Source: Dietzia lutea (GTDB lineage Bacteria; Actinomycetota; Actinomycetes; Mycobacteriales; Mycobacteriaceae). Taken from it: DNA of 64,000 nt. The stretch is taken from NCBI RefSeq assembly GCF_003096075.1, contig NZ_CP015449.1, forward strand, positions 372,001 through 436,000. Direction: 5' to 3'. Below the pieces are notes generated by a model, which had not been told where the DNA came from, did not search any database, and saw only the letters and a program-made list of their open reading frames with translations. Shown piece after piece: positions 16,764 through 25,591 of the stretch (position 1 is its first letter; each line of letters begins with the position of its first letter). The translations under genes were made by a program, and so were the position numbers.

Positions 16764-17615
16764 ATGGTCGCCATGACCACACCGCGGCGGCAGGGGCAGT
16801 GGCGTTGGGTCGCGCACCCGCCGTGGCGGCCGCCCGTCCCGACCCCGCGACCGCCCCTGCCGCGCTACCGCACCGGACCCGCGTGGGGCCCGCGGACGCC
16901 CTCCTATCCGGCCACGCCGAGGTGGGGCCTGCCCCCGGTCGCGATCCCGCACCGCCTCGAGCCGCCTGCCGCGCCCCGGCCGGCCCGCCTTGCCTCCGCC
17001 GCCCCCGGCATCATGCGCGCCGCCGGCGCCTGGTTCGCCGCCACCGCTGTCGCCCACGGACTGCGCTACGCCGCGCTCGCCTGGTACGCCGACCGGCTCG
17101 CGCCGTGGTGGATCGAGGCCGTCACCACCGCGCTGGTCTGGGTGACCGGGATCGTCGCCATCGCCGTGGGCGTCGCCGCGGCCATCACTGCGACCGCCTG
17201 GCTCGTGGAGACCCGACGGCGGGCCTACGAGCCGGTCCCGGATCCGCGGTCACGGGCGGGCCTGTGGGCGGGGGCGCTCCTCGTCGTCGTCAACTTCGTC
17301 CGCCTGCCCGTCTACCTGGAGGAGTTACGCCGGGCGTCGGACCGCGCCCCCTCCCGCGCCGACCTGAGGCGCTGGTGGGCGGCATGGGCCGTCAACGCCC
17401 TGGCCGTCGCCCTTGCCCTGTGGCGCGGCAGCGGCGAGGGCTCCCAGGCCGCCGCCGACACCGTGCTTCTCACCGCCCTGGCCGCCCTCGCCGCCGTGTG
17501 GACCGCCCATGAGACCCGGTCCGTCATGCGGAGTTTCACCGACCCTTCCCCGCGGTTCACCCGGAGGTTCCTCCCTGCGGGGATCGTGGAGGCGTCCGCG
17601 ACCCGGAAGGAGTGA
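16764..17615 (+). CDS. DUF4328-type multi-pass membrane protein
   Basis: The product is 283 residues from 16764 (a second ATG at 16773 is equally possible). The first ~75 residues are Pro/Arg-rich and disordered, with PRWGLPPVAIP repeats of Trp and Pro. About six hydrophobic helices follow, starting near residue 82. The sequence around RAGLWAGALLVVVNFVRLPVYLEELRRAS resembles the DUF4328 membrane family, common in this order next to a GDPD gene. Function unknown. It ends 3 bases before the GDPD start, so the two are an operon. Confidence 0.65.
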   Translation: MVAMTTPRRQGQWRWVAHPPWRPPVPTPRPPLPRYRTGPAWGPRTPSYPATPRWGLPPVAIPHRLEPPAAPRPARLASAAPGIMRAAGAWFAATAVAHGLRYAALAWYADRLAPWWIEAVTTALVWVTGIVAIAVGVAAAITATAWLVETRRRAYEPVPDPRSRAGLWAGALLVVVNFVRLPVYLEELRRASDRAPSRADLRRWWAAWAVNALAVALALWRGSGEGSQAAADTVLLTALAALAAVWTAHETRSVMRSFTDPSPRFTRRFLPAGIVEASATRKE

Positions 17616-17618
17616 GAC

Positions 17619-18560
17619 GTGACGGTCCCCGCGACCACCCACCTGCCCTCACCCGTCTCCACCCGAAGCGGCGTCGTCGCCCACCGCGGCGCCTCGGCCG
17701 AATTCCCCGAGCTCACCCGCGTCGCCTACCAGCAGGCCCTCGACCAGGGCGCGGAGGCGCTCGAGGTGGACATCCGCCTCACCGCCGACGGTGTCCCGGT
17801 CCTGCTCCACGACCCGCGCACCACCCGCGTCGGCGACAAGGACCTGTGGGTCCACTCCAGCACCATCGACCAGGTCGCGGCCCTCGACGTGGGCTCCTGG
17901 CACCCGGTCCACCGGAGGCCCGAGCCGGTCATGACCCTGCGCAGCTTCCTCGTCATGGCCGAGGCGTATCCCCGCGTCCGACTGTTCCTCGAGACCAAAC
18001 ACCCCGTTCCCACCGGCGGGCGCGTCGAGGCCGCGCTGCGTGACGAGCTGGCGTACTTCGGGCTGCACCGGGCCGCGTCCTACGCCGAGTCGCGCGCCGT
18101 GATGATGAGCTTCTCCGTCTCCGCCGTCCGCCGGTTCCGGCAGCTGGCGCCGGACGTGCCGACAGTGCAGCTGCGCGAGCGGCGCAACGTCTTCAAGTCC
18201 TGGCCCGCCGAGGGGTTCGGCGCCCAGCTGATGGGGCCGAGCATCAGCGCGCTGCGCGCCCGGCCGTGGCTGGTCGAGTACTGGCGGTCGCGCGGGATGG
18301 GGACGTACTGCTGGACCGTCGACGACCCCGCCGACCTGCTCCTGTGTCGTGACCTCGGCGTGGACTGGGTGGGCACCAACGTGCCGGCGCGGGCGCTGAC
18401 CGTCCTCGAGGGCGCGACGCCGCCGACCGAGGGGCCCGCGGACGGAGCCGGGGCCGCCGGGGCTGTGACCTCGACGGGGGCGGGCGCGACAGGTGCGGCA
18501 GGTACGGCTACCGGGCAGGGCGCGGCGGCCCGGGGGTTACCGAGCGATCCGGCATCATAA
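17619..18560 (+). CDS. Glycerophosphodiester phosphodiesterase
   Basis: The product is 313 residues with a GTG start and AAGGAG in front. GDPD enzymes hydrolyse glycerophosphodiesters to glycerol-3-phosphate and an alcohol. Motifs: VAHRGASAEFPE (residues ~20-31; His-Arg-Gly active site), EVDIRLTADGVPVLLHD (Glu and Asp metal ligands and the second His), ETKHPV, and near the end WTVDDP with DWVGTN. There is no signal peptide, so it probably acts inside the cell. The C-terminal ~45 residues are a low-complexity Gly/Ala/Thr tail not found in typical members. Confidence 0.85.
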   Translation: MTVPATTHLPSPVSTRSGVVAHRGASAEFPELTRVAYQQALDQGAEALEVDIRLTADGVPVLLHDPRTTRVGDKDLWVHSSTIDQVAALDVGSWHPVHRRPEPVMTLRSFLVMAEAYPRVRLFLETKHPVPTGGRVEAALRDELAYFGLHRAASYAESRAVMMSFSVSAVRRFRQLAPDVPTVQLRERRNVFKSWPAEGFGAQLMGPSISALRARPWLVEYWRSRGMGTYCWTVDDPADLLLCRDLGVDWVGTNVPARALTVLEGATPPTEGPADGAGAAGAVTSTGAGATGAAGTATGQGAAARGLPSDPAS

Positions 18561-18735
18561 GTCGGCTGACCTGCGCTGGCGCCTCGTCCTGCGCGCCCGG
18601 AATGGTCCCATCCGGCAGCGCAAGTCCCGCGAAACCGTGCACTCAGCCAGCGCGGGTCAGCAAAGCAGCGCATCCACGGGCGGTCACGCTGGCACTCTGC
18701 ACAGCGCGGCCAGTGGCTCGACCCCCGGGCGCCCC
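18550..18735. repeat. Family-2 dispersed element (copy 1)
   Basis: Aligns with 26355-26560 and partly with 39380-39540. Shared landmarks in order are GGTCC, CGGCAGCGCAA, GAAACCGTGCA, CAGCCAGCG, CAGCGCA and ACGCTGG. It fills the 333-bp gap between the GDPD and DUF5926 genes; no gene is seen. Confidence 0.7.
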
Positions 18736-18893
18736 CCACCGGCGGTTGATCCGGCCCGGGCCTCGGGAGAGCCACCGCCGCCCGTGCCCATCGCTGCCGG
18801 AGCGCCCCAGCCGGTGACGGCCACCGGAGAACGCCCCGCCCCGACCGGCCGACTCCCCGGTCCGGCGGGCGGGCCGCGAAGGCGCACCGTATC

Positions 18894-19811
18894 GTGGGGG
18901 CCGTGGGTAGACGGAACAGGCACAACGAGCCCAAGGTCGGCGGCAACCGCCAGGCCAAGATCGCCGCACGCGCGGCCGAGCGGGAGGAACTGAGCGTCGA
19001 GCCGCGGCCGTTCGCCGGGTTCGCCGGCGAGTGCGACATGGTGGCGATGCGCGAGTTCGTGCCGTCGGCCACCGCGACGCTCACGACGGTCGGCGGCGGA
19101 CGCGAGGTGACGCTGGCGACGGTCCTGCCCGGCGCGATCGCGGCGCTCGTCCGCGACGAAGAACTCGGCGGCGAGGCGATGGTCGGCCTGCAGGTGCAGG
19201 TCCACGGCCCCGACCCGGCCGCCGATCTGGCGTTCGCGATCGACTGGGCGGGCCGCGCCGGTGGCGGGGAGACGCTCACCTCCTCGCACCCGACCGAGTC
19301 GACGCCGTCGCTGGCGGACGTCGTGGTGAAGGACGCCCCGCTGGAGATCGTCGTGCACGACGACTTCTCGTGGTGGGTGGCCGAGGGTGTGCAGGTCGCC
19401 CCCGAGATCGAGCAGGCGGTCCGCAACGCCAACGAGGTCATGATGCCCTCGGCGCGCGTCGAGGCGGACGGCATCGAGGCCGCCTGGTGGGTCGACGCCG
19501 GCGAGAGGGCGCACATCCGCTGGGTCCGGCCCGAGGACGAGGACCCGCTGTTCGAGGCGCTGGCCCGGGTCCACGCGGCCGGTGGGCTGCACCTGGGCGA
19601 GGGGTCCCGTTTCGCCGGGTCCTTCCGCACGCACGGGCTGCTGGTGCCGGTGTTCGACCTGGACCGCGAGATGCACCACCAGGAGTGGGCGCCGGGTCTG
19701 CAGGAGCTCGACGCGCGGCTGCGCGAGGCGCTCGCGAACGACACCCCGCTCACCTCCGAGGAGCGGTCGTCCCGCGACGGGCTGCGCGCCCGGCAGGTGA
19801 CCCTCCGCTAG
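18894..19811 (+). CDS. DUF5926 family protein
   Basis: The product is 305 residues; GTG starts at 18894 and 18903 are both possible. It opens with a basic stretch (RRNRHNEPKVGGNRQAKIAARA). The body has two similar alpha/beta halves, with ATLTTVGGGREVTLATVLPG and later VEADGIEAAWWVD. From memory this is the actinobacterial DUF5926 family, sometimes annotated as SecA-related or topoisomerase-related without evidence. No nucleotide-binding loop is visible. Cytoplasmic; function unknown. Confidence 0.6.
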   Translation: MGAVGRRNRHNEPKVGGNRQAKIAARAAEREELSVEPRPFAGFAGECDMVAMREFVPSATATLTTVGGGREVTLATVLPGAIAALVRDEELGGEAMVGLQVQVHGPDPAADLAFAIDWAGRAGGGETLTSSHPTESTPSLADVVVKDAPLEIVVHDDFSWWVAEGVQVAPEIEQAVRNANEVMMPSARVEADGIEAAWWVDAGERAHIRWVRPEDEDPLFEALARVHAAGGLHLGEGSRFAGSFRTHGLLVPVFDLDREMHHQEWAPGLQELDARLREALANDTPLTSEERSSRDGLRARQVTLR

Positions 19812-19923
19812 ACGCCCCGTGCGGCACGGACCCCCGGCGGGGCGCCGTGCGTTCTAGGATCCCCTCGGGTGGCGACCATGGTCGCCCACGACGCGATGTG
19901 TCGACCCGGGATGATCCGAGGGG

Positions 19924-20835
19924 GTGGGGCGCGTGGCCGACCGGCCGACCAGGGGGGACGACGACGAGACGTCCCGTCTCCCCGAGGTGACGGTCCCGCC
20001 GTGGCTGCGGACCGGACCCGGCCCGGACCCCTCGCGCCCTGGCGTGCCCGCGGTCGACCGGTCTGCGGGTGCCGGCGGTGCGGGGGCGTCGCGGGCCGAC
20101 GACCGCGCTGAGGAGCCCGCGCGTGAGGCGCCGCCGACCCGGATCACGCTCGGTGCCGGTGCCGGTGCCGGTGCCGGCGCAGGTACAGGCGCAGGCGCAG
20201 GCGCCGACCGGACGGTAGGCGTCGAACCCGCCGACCGGACGGCGGGCGCCGAGGTCGACGACCTGTCGACCCTCCCGCTGGGCACCGCCGGGGCGGAGGT
20301 GCGTCGACCGGTCGAGGAGTCGCCGCAGTCGCCCGCGGTGCTCGACCGCCGCCCGGTGCGGATAGCCCTGCTGGCCGCCGCCGGGGTGGCGGTGCTGGGC
20401 GGGTCTGCGGTGCTCGGGTTCGTCGTCACCCGCGGGGCCGTCAGCCCCTCCGAGGAGGCGGTCACCGGGTGCACGGAGATCTCGGAGCCCGGCCGCGTCG
20501 TCGGCGCCGGACCCGGATCGCTCGACACGCCCGCCGGGGCGGTTCTGGCGTTCGATCACGCCTACTACGTGGAGCGGTCGGCGGAGAAGGCGTTCGAGGC
20601 GGTCTCGCCGTCGAGTCGGATGACCGAGGAGCAGCTGCGCGTCGAGGGCGTCGAGCGGGTCCCCGAGGGCACCACCCACTGCGTGGAGGCGCGGGAGCTG
20701 TCCCCCACGCTGCTCGAGGTCGACCTCACCGAGTATCCGCCGGAGACCGATCCGGTCCTGATCCGTCAGCGGGTGCGACTCGCCGAGAACCCCGACGGCA
20801 CGTGGGGGATCGTCTCCATCACCCCGGCCGGCTGA
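19924..20835 (+). CDS. Single-pass membrane protein with an extracytoplasmic domain
   Basis: The product is 303 residues from a GTG at 19924 (GTG 19933 also fits). The N-terminal ~140 residues are disordered, with a Gly-Ala repeat tract (GAGAGAGAGT) near residue 75. One transmembrane helix lies at about 143-163. The external ~130 residues (CTEISEPGRVV... to NPDGTWGIVSIT) contain two cysteines that could pair and resemble a small NTF2-like or lipoprotein-type domain. Function unknown. It is convergent with the LCP gene; only 11 bases separate the stops. Confidence 0.6.
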   Translation: MGRVADRPTRGDDDETSRLPEVTVPPWLRTGPGPDPSRPGVPAVDRSAGAGGAGASRADDRAEEPAREAPPTRITLGAGAGAGAGAGTGAGAGADRTVGVEPADRTAGAEVDDLSTLPLGTAGAEVRRPVEESPQSPAVLDRRPVRIALLAAAGVAVLGGSAVLGFVVTRGAVSPSEEAVTGCTEISEPGRVVGAGPGSLDTPAGAVLAFDHAYYVERSAEKAFEAVSPSSRMTEEQLRVEGVERVPEGTTHCVEARELSPTLLEVDLTEYPPETDPVLIRQRVRLAENPDGTWGIVSITPAG

Positions 20836-20846
20836 GCACGCGCCGA

Positions 20847-22451
20847 TCAGGGCCCGACGTCGATGTACTCCGGGCCCGGCGTCCGCCCGGCGGCGACCGC
20901 GTCGAAGAACCCGGTGGTCGTGGGACCCCACGTCAGGTACGAGCCCACCGATCCGGACGCCATGCCGTCGTGGGGCGCGGTCACGGTCAACGGGTCGTTC
21001 CCGAGGCGCCACATGACCCGCGCGAGGGTCCAGATGTGATCGCCGGTGTCGACGGTGACGGCCTCGGCACCGGAGTTCAGGAGCGGCACCGCGGTGAACG
21101 GGTTGAGCAGGTTCCCGGGGGACAGGGTCTTGCGCATGAGCGCGCCGAGGAACTGCCGTTGGTTACGCACCCGCTGGAGGTCCTGCTCGGCGAACCCGTA
21201 TCGGGTGCGGACGAATCCCAGGGCCTGCGGGCCGGCGAGCGTCTGGCACCCGGCGGCCAGGTCGAGGCCCGCGAGCGGGTCGACGATGGGCTCCTCGATG
21301 CAGATGTCCACCCCGCCCACGGCGTCGACGATCGCGGCGAAGCCGCCGAACCCGATCTCCGCGTAGTGGTCGATCCGCACGCCCGTCTGCTGCTCGAGCG
21401 TCTGGGTGAGCAGCGGGGGTCCGCCGAACGTGTAGGCCGCGTTGAGCTTGTTCTCGCCGTAGCCGGGGATGTTCACGAGCAGGTCGCGGGGCAGCGAGAT
21501 GAGCATCGTGCGGTCGCCGCCGCGCGGGGTGTAGACGAGCATCATCGTGTCGGTGCGCTTGCCGCCGGCGTCGGACTCGGACCCGGTCGACAGTTGCGTC
21601 TGCTGCTCGGGGGTCAGGCCCTCGCGGGAGTCGGTGCCCACGAGCAGGGTCACGGTGCCGGGCGTGTTGCCGCCCCGCCCCGGGTAGTCGGTGAGCGCGT
21701 CGATCCGTTGCAGCTTGGAGTCCGCCCACAGGGCTGTGACCACGCCCAGCGTGAGTACGAGGACCAGTACGAGTCCGACGATGCGCAGCGGCCCGATCCG
21801 GCGCCAGAGGGGAGCCCGGCCGGGGCGTCGGCCGCGGCGGGCCGCCGACGTCGCCCGCGCGGACCGACGATCAGGCCGCCCGCCGCGACGGTCGGTCGCC
21901 TGACGATAGGGGTCGCGCGCCCCGGCACGCGCCCGGGACGACCGTCGCGGATCGCGGGGATCCCGCGGGTCCCGTCCGCCGCGGGGGTCCCGGGGGTCGC
22001 GCCCGGCGCGGGGGTCGCGGGGATCGCGCGGGTCACGGGGGTCCCTCGGGTCGCGCGCGGCGCGCGGGTCCTCCCGCAGGTAGCGGGCCCGTTCCTCGGG
22101 CGTCAGCGGTTGGGGCTCCTGCCGCGGCTGGTAGCCGGTGCGACCGAGCGGACGCTCACGGCCGGCGTCGGCGCCCCTCGCGCCCGGATCCCGCCGCGCC
22201 CCGGGCTCGCGGGACGCCGGATCGCGAGGCGCCCCCGGATCCCGACGAGCCGCCGGATCGCGCCGAGACGCCTGGTCACGACCAGGCGCGGCGTCACGCC
22301 GGGCGCCGGGATCGCGATCGGCCGGGCCCGGGCGGGCCGCCGGATCGCGCGGCGCGCCGGGGTCGGCGTAGGCGCGTCGCTCGCGGGCGCGTCGCCGGAG
22401 CTCGGCGGCCTCCTCGGGGGTGAGGTGCCGGCGCCTGGGGTCGTCGGTCAT
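20847..22451 (-). CDS. LytR-CpsA-Psr (LCP) family phosphotransferase
   Basis: The product is 534 residues. LCP enzymes transfer lipid-linked glycans to peptidoglycan; in this order they attach arabinogalactan. The first ~215 residues are a cytoplasmic disordered domain, densely repeated with Arg-Asp-Pro (RDPRDPRDPR). One transmembrane helix follows (about 222-245), then the LCP domain: LLVGTDSREGL, then RTDTMMLVYT, SLPRDLLVNIPGYGENKLNAAY and RTRYGFAEQDLQRVRNQRQFL, all typical. The arginines in these motifs bind the lipid pyrophosphate. The gene follows the CPBP gene by 64 bases on the same strand. Confidence 0.85.
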   Translation of the reverse strand: MTDDPRRRHLTPEEAAELRRRARERRAYADPGAPRDPAARPGPADRDPGARRDAAPGRDQASRRDPAARRDPGAPRDPASREPGARRDPGARGADAGRERPLGRTGYQPRQEPQPLTPEERARYLREDPRAARDPRDPRDPRDPRDPRAGRDPRDPRGGRDPRDPRDPRRSSRARAGARDPYRQATDRRGGRPDRRSARATSAARRGRRPGRAPLWRRIGPLRIVGLVLVLVLTLGVVTALWADSKLQRIDALTDYPGRGGNTPGTVTLLVGTDSREGLTPEQQTQLSTGSESDAGGKRTDTMMLVYTPRGGDRTMLISLPRDLLVNIPGYGENKLNAAYTFGGPPLLTQTLEQQTGVRIDHYAEIGFGGFAAIVDAVGGVDICIEEPIVDPLAGLDLAAGCQTLAGPQALGFVRTRYGFAEQDLQRVRNQRQFLGALMRKTLSPGNLLNPFTAVPLLNSGAEAVTVDTGDHIWTLARVMWRLGNDPLTVTAPHDGMASGSVGSYLTWGPTTTGFFDAVAAGRTPGPEYIDVGP

Positions 22452-22515
22452 GGGATCGGACTCTACTTGCCCGCCGGCGCGGTCGGCGCGTCCCGTCGCG
22501 CCGGCGGGACCAGCG

Positions 22516-23367
22516 TCACAACCACGACACGTGCGGCGCCAACAGCGCGTACCCGAGGAACGCGATCACGTCCAGCAGCGTGTGCGCCAGCACCAGCGGC
22601 CACAGTCGGCGGGTCCGCATCCACCACAGCGCGAACACCACGCCCATCGCGAGATTGCCCAGTCCGCCGCCGAAACCCTGGTAGAGGTGGTACGACCCGC
22701 GCAGCAGGGCGCTGGCGGCCAGCGCCAGCCACGGCGGCACGCCCAGCTGCCGTAGCCGCACGAGCAGGTAGCCCACGACGAGGATCTCCTCGGCGGCGCC
22801 GTTGCCGGCCGCGGAGAGCACCAGCACGACCGGCCGCCACCACGTCTCGCCCAGCCCCGACGCCGCGACCTGGAGGTTGAACCCGGCGGCGACGGCTCCC
22901 AGGTACAGCGCCAGGCCGGGCACGCCGATCACCGCGGTGAGGGCGAGCGCCCACGCGACCTGCCGCCCGGGTCGCTCGCGCACGAGTCCGAGCGCCCGCG
23001 CGCGGATCCCGGAGTGCGCGAGCAGCACCAGCGGCAGCAGGGCCCACGCGAGCAACCGCAACACGCCGAGCGCCTGGTAGGCCAGGTCGAGCCACGGGTG
23101 CTCCGAGCGGGAGACGTTGAGCGCGGTGGTCTGGTCGGCGAGGTCGGCCGGCGCGAGCAGTGCGGAGACCAGGTCGAGGACGGCGTAGGCGCCGGACAGG
23201 CCGAAGGTGACGGCCAGGACGACGACGAGCTCGGCCACCAGCAGCCGGCGGACGCGCGGGTCGGTCACCGGGTCGAACCGGGAGGCGTACCGGGCGATCG
23301 CGGCGCGGGGGGAGAGTGCGCGACGGAGGGGCCCGGCGTCGGACGCGGGGCGCGGGGACCCGCTCAT
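22516..23367 (-). CDS. CPBP-family intramembrane metalloprotease
   Basis: The product is 283 residues, starting at the ATG at 23367, which overlaps the stop of the upstream gene by four bases (translational coupling). There are about eight transmembrane helices. The CPBP (Abi) motifs are present: AAEEILVVGYLLVRL (the Glu-Glu pair), SYHLYQG (His), and GVVFALWWMRTRRLWPLVLAHTLLDV (final His motif). CPBP proteases cut membrane substrates, or act in prenylation-type processing or bacteriocin resistance. The substrate is unknown here. Coupling to the upstream membrane-anchored protein hints at a functional pair. Confidence 0.8.
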   Translation of the reverse strand: MSGSPRPASDAGPLRRALSPRAAIARYASRFDPVTDPRVRRLLVAELVVVLAVTFGLSGAYAVLDLVSALLAPADLADQTTALNVSRSEHPWLDLAYQALGVLRLLAWALLPLVLLAHSGIRARALGLVRERPGRQVAWALALTAVIGVPGLALYLGAVAAGFNLQVAASGLGETWWRPVVLVLSAAGNGAAEEILVVGYLLVRLRQLGVPPWLALAASALLRGSYHLYQGFGGGLGNLAMGVVFALWWMRTRRLWPLVLAHTLLDVIAFLGYALLAPHVSWL

Positions 23368-24056
23368 TCGGGGAGCCGGATGCTGTCGACGATCCCGTCC
23401 ATCCACTTGACACCGGGCGCGGACTGCTGCGAGGTGGTCACGTACGCCACCCACCAGCGGCGGCCCTCCGAGCCGAACACGGCCGTGTAGACCAGCCCGC
23501 CGGAGTCGAGTTCGGCGAACTCGTCGGGCACCACCACGTAGGAGACGGCGGCGCCCGTGCCGGCCTCGTTGTCCACGCGCGTGACCCGCCGCTCGTCGCG
23601 GATGCCGGACACGCCCAGGATGTATAGCTGGATGGTCTCGGCGAGTGCGGTCGCCGCCCCCTGGTCGTCGGCGATCGCGGCGGCGGCGATCCCGGGTTCG
23701 AGGGCGCCCGCGAGGATGCGGGTCTCCAGCGCGTGCCCCGTCCCGACGGGCACGATCTGCAGCGATCCGAGTTCGGCGTCGCTGACCACGCGCCACCCCA
23801 CGGGCACGGCGAGCTCCAGCCCCGAGTCCACGTCGAGGTGGTTCGCCCCGTGCAGCGTCGAGTCCCTCGGCAGCACCGAGGCGGGATTGGTGGCCACCGC
23901 GATGATCAGCAGAAACGCCAGGAGCCCGACCGCGACGTGCACGGTCCGCGGGCCGCGTTTCTCCTCCGGGGTGAGGTGGGAGGCGTCCGGCGCGTCGTCC
24001 GGGGCGGGGGAGTAGTCGGCCGCGTATTCGGGCACGGGGGCGTCGTCGGTACCCAT
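23364..24056 (-). CDS. Membrane-anchored protein with an extracytoplasmic domain
   Basis: The product is 230 residues. About 40 acidic and Pro-rich residues (PEYAADYSPAPDDAPDASHLTPEEK) precede one transmembrane helix (about 42-62). The external domain (VDSGLELAVPVGWRVVSDAELG... WMDGIVDSIRLPE) looks like the PsbP-like/serine-threonine-kinase-associated lipoprotein fold found in many actinobacterial surface proteins. I do not assign a function. It is coupled by a 4-base overlap to the CPBP protease and divergent from the gene at 24099. Confidence 0.65.
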   Translation of the reverse strand: MGTDDAPVPEYAADYSPAPDDAPDASHLTPEEKRGPRTVHVAVGLLAFLLIIAVATNPASVLPRDSTLHGANHLDVDSGLELAVPVGWRVVSDAELGSLQIVPVGTGHALETRILAGALEPGIAAAAIADDQGAATALAETIQLYILGVSGIRDERRVTRVDNEAGTGAAVSYVVVPDEFAELDSGGLVYTAVFGSEGRRWWVAYVTTSQQSAPGVKWMDGIVDSIRLPE

Positions 24057-24098
24057 CGGTCGTCAGCGTAGCAACGGGCGGGGTGTACACCTGAGTGC

Positions 24099-24644
24099 AT
24101 GACGGTGTCGCTCGAACTGCTGAGCCGGGGCCCTTCGCGGCCCGATCTCCTGGAGGATCTCGTGGCCGACGAGGCCACCATCGCGAGCACGCTCGCCCGC
24201 TGGTCGGCGCCCGCCCCGGTCGTGGTCGCACCCGCCGCCGACCTCGGCCTCCCGGCGTTGGAGGAGGTGTCCGGGGTGCTCGCCGCGGACACTCCCGCGA
24301 TCGTCGACGTGGCACCCGGCCTTGCCGGGCCCGGCCCTGCCGCCGACCACCTCGCGGACCTGCTCGCCGTGGCCGCGCACTCCGGGGTCGGCTTCGGCTC
24401 GGGCCTCGTACCCCGGTGCGCCGACGTGGACCAGGTGTGGGCGCTGCTCGCGGGCGCCGTGGCCGCGATGACCGGGGCGGACGTGCGCGCCGCGATCGCC
24501 GCGCCGGACCCGGCCCGCATCCTGGGCCTGTCGCGATCGGCCCGGGAGGCCATCCGTGATGTCGTGACGTGCACCCTCGTGCCCGACGGGCGGGTCGACG
24601 CCGTCTCCGCGGACCTCGCGTCCGCCTCTCCCGACCAGGGCTGA
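24099..24644 (+). CDS. Conserved hypothetical protein upstream of pheA
   Basis: The product is 181 residues, soluble, rich in Ala, Asp and Leu, with no cysteine-pair or catalytic motif. The middle (SGVGFGSGLVPRCADVDQVWALLAG) suggests an alpha/beta fold. It lies 14 bases before pheA on the same strand, so it is probably co-transcribed. I do not recognise the family. The position, between the LCP cluster and pheA, is that of Rv3839 in M. tuberculosis; identity with it was not checked. Confidence 0.55.
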   Translation: MTVSLELLSRGPSRPDLLEDLVADEATIASTLARWSAPAPVVVAPAADLGLPALEEVSGVLAADTPAIVDVAPGLAGPGPAADHLADLLAVAAHSGVGFGSGLVPRCADVDQVWALLAGAVAAMTGADVRAAIAAPDPARILGLSRSAREAIRDVVTCTLVPDGRVDAVSADLASASPDQG

Positions 24645-24658
24645 CTAGGCTCGTCGTC

Positions 24659-25591
24659 GTGGTCACCGTCGCCTACCTCGGCCCGCCCGGCACCTTCACG
24701 GACGCCGCCCTGCACCGGCTCCGCGCGGATGCGCGGACTTCCGGCCTGCTCGCCGACGCCGAGGCCGTCCCGGCCCCCACCCCCGACGAGGCGCTGGCCA
24801 TGGTCCGCTCGGGCGCCGCCGACTACGCGTGCGTCCCGTTCGAGAACTCCGTCGACGGCACCGTCAACCCCACCGGCGACGCGCTCGCCGTGGGGGAGCG
24901 GCTCCAGATCTTCGCCGAGACCGAGCTCGACGTGGCGTTCTCCATCCTCGTGCGGCCCGGCACCGCCGCCGACGACGTGCGCGTGCTGCGGACCCACCCC
25001 GTCGCCGCCGCCCAGGTCCGTCGGTGGGTGGGCGTCCACCTGCCGCGGGCGCACATCGAGACCACGTCCTCCACCGCCGCCGGAGCCGAGGAGGTCGCCA
25101 CGGGCACCGCCGACGCCACCGCGGCGCCCGCCCGGGCCGGCGAGATCAACGGGCTGGTCCCTCTGGCCGAGCGCGTCGCCGACGTCGGCGGCGCCCGCAC
25201 CCGCTTCGTCCTGGTCGGCCGGCCCGCCCCGCCGCCGGCGCGCACCGGCAGCGACCGCACCAGCGTCGTCTTCGGCCTGCCGCACCAGCCCAACGCGCTC
25301 GTCCAGGCGCTGACCGAGCTGTCTATCCGCGACATCGACCTGACCCGCATCGGCTCCCGGCCCACCCGCGTCGAGCGGTTCACCTACCTGTTCCACGTGG
25401 ACCTCGTCGGCCACATCGACGATCCCGCGGTGTCCGAGGCGCTCGTCGCCCTCCGCCACCGCACCTCCGACCTGCGCTTCCTCGGGTCCTGGCCCGTCGC
25501 CGACGGCGGCGAGGCCGGCGCGCCCCCGCCGGACCGCGCCGAGGCGCTGCGCTGGATCGACGGACTACGTCGTGGGGAGGGCGCGGGGTGA
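24659..25591 (+). CDS. pheA: Prephenate dehydratase
   Basis: The product is 310 residues from a GTG start. It makes phenylpyruvate from prephenate in phenylalanine synthesis. The catalytic domain has YLGPPGTFTDAAL (residues 5-17), PFENSVDGTVNPTGDAL, and the TTSSTAAGAEEV motif of the active site. A C-terminal ACT domain (SVVFGLPHQPNALVQALTEL, then IDLTRIGSRPTR) provides feedback control by phenylalanine. The stop overlaps the start of the phosphatase gene by four bases (GTGA). Confidence 0.92.
   Translation: MVTVAYLGPPGTFTDAALHRLRADARTSGLLADAEAVPAPTPDEALAMVRSGAADYACVPFENSVDGTVNPTGDALAVGERLQIFAETELDVAFSILVRPGTAADDVRVLRTHPVAAAQVRRWVGVHLPRAHIETTSSTAAGAEEVATGTADATAAPARAGEINGLVPLAERVADVGGARTRFVLVGRPAPPPARTGSDRTSVVFGLPHQPNALVQALTELSIRDIDLTRIGSRPTRVERFTYLFHVDLVGHIDDPAVSEALVALRHRTSDLRFLGSWPVADGGEAGAPPPDRAEALRWIDGLRRGEGAG

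Noticed and set aside
23906-25459. Long minus-strand frame overlapping pheA and the genes before it
   Set aside because: A shadow of the real plus-strand genes; Gly/Ala/Arg repeats with no motif.
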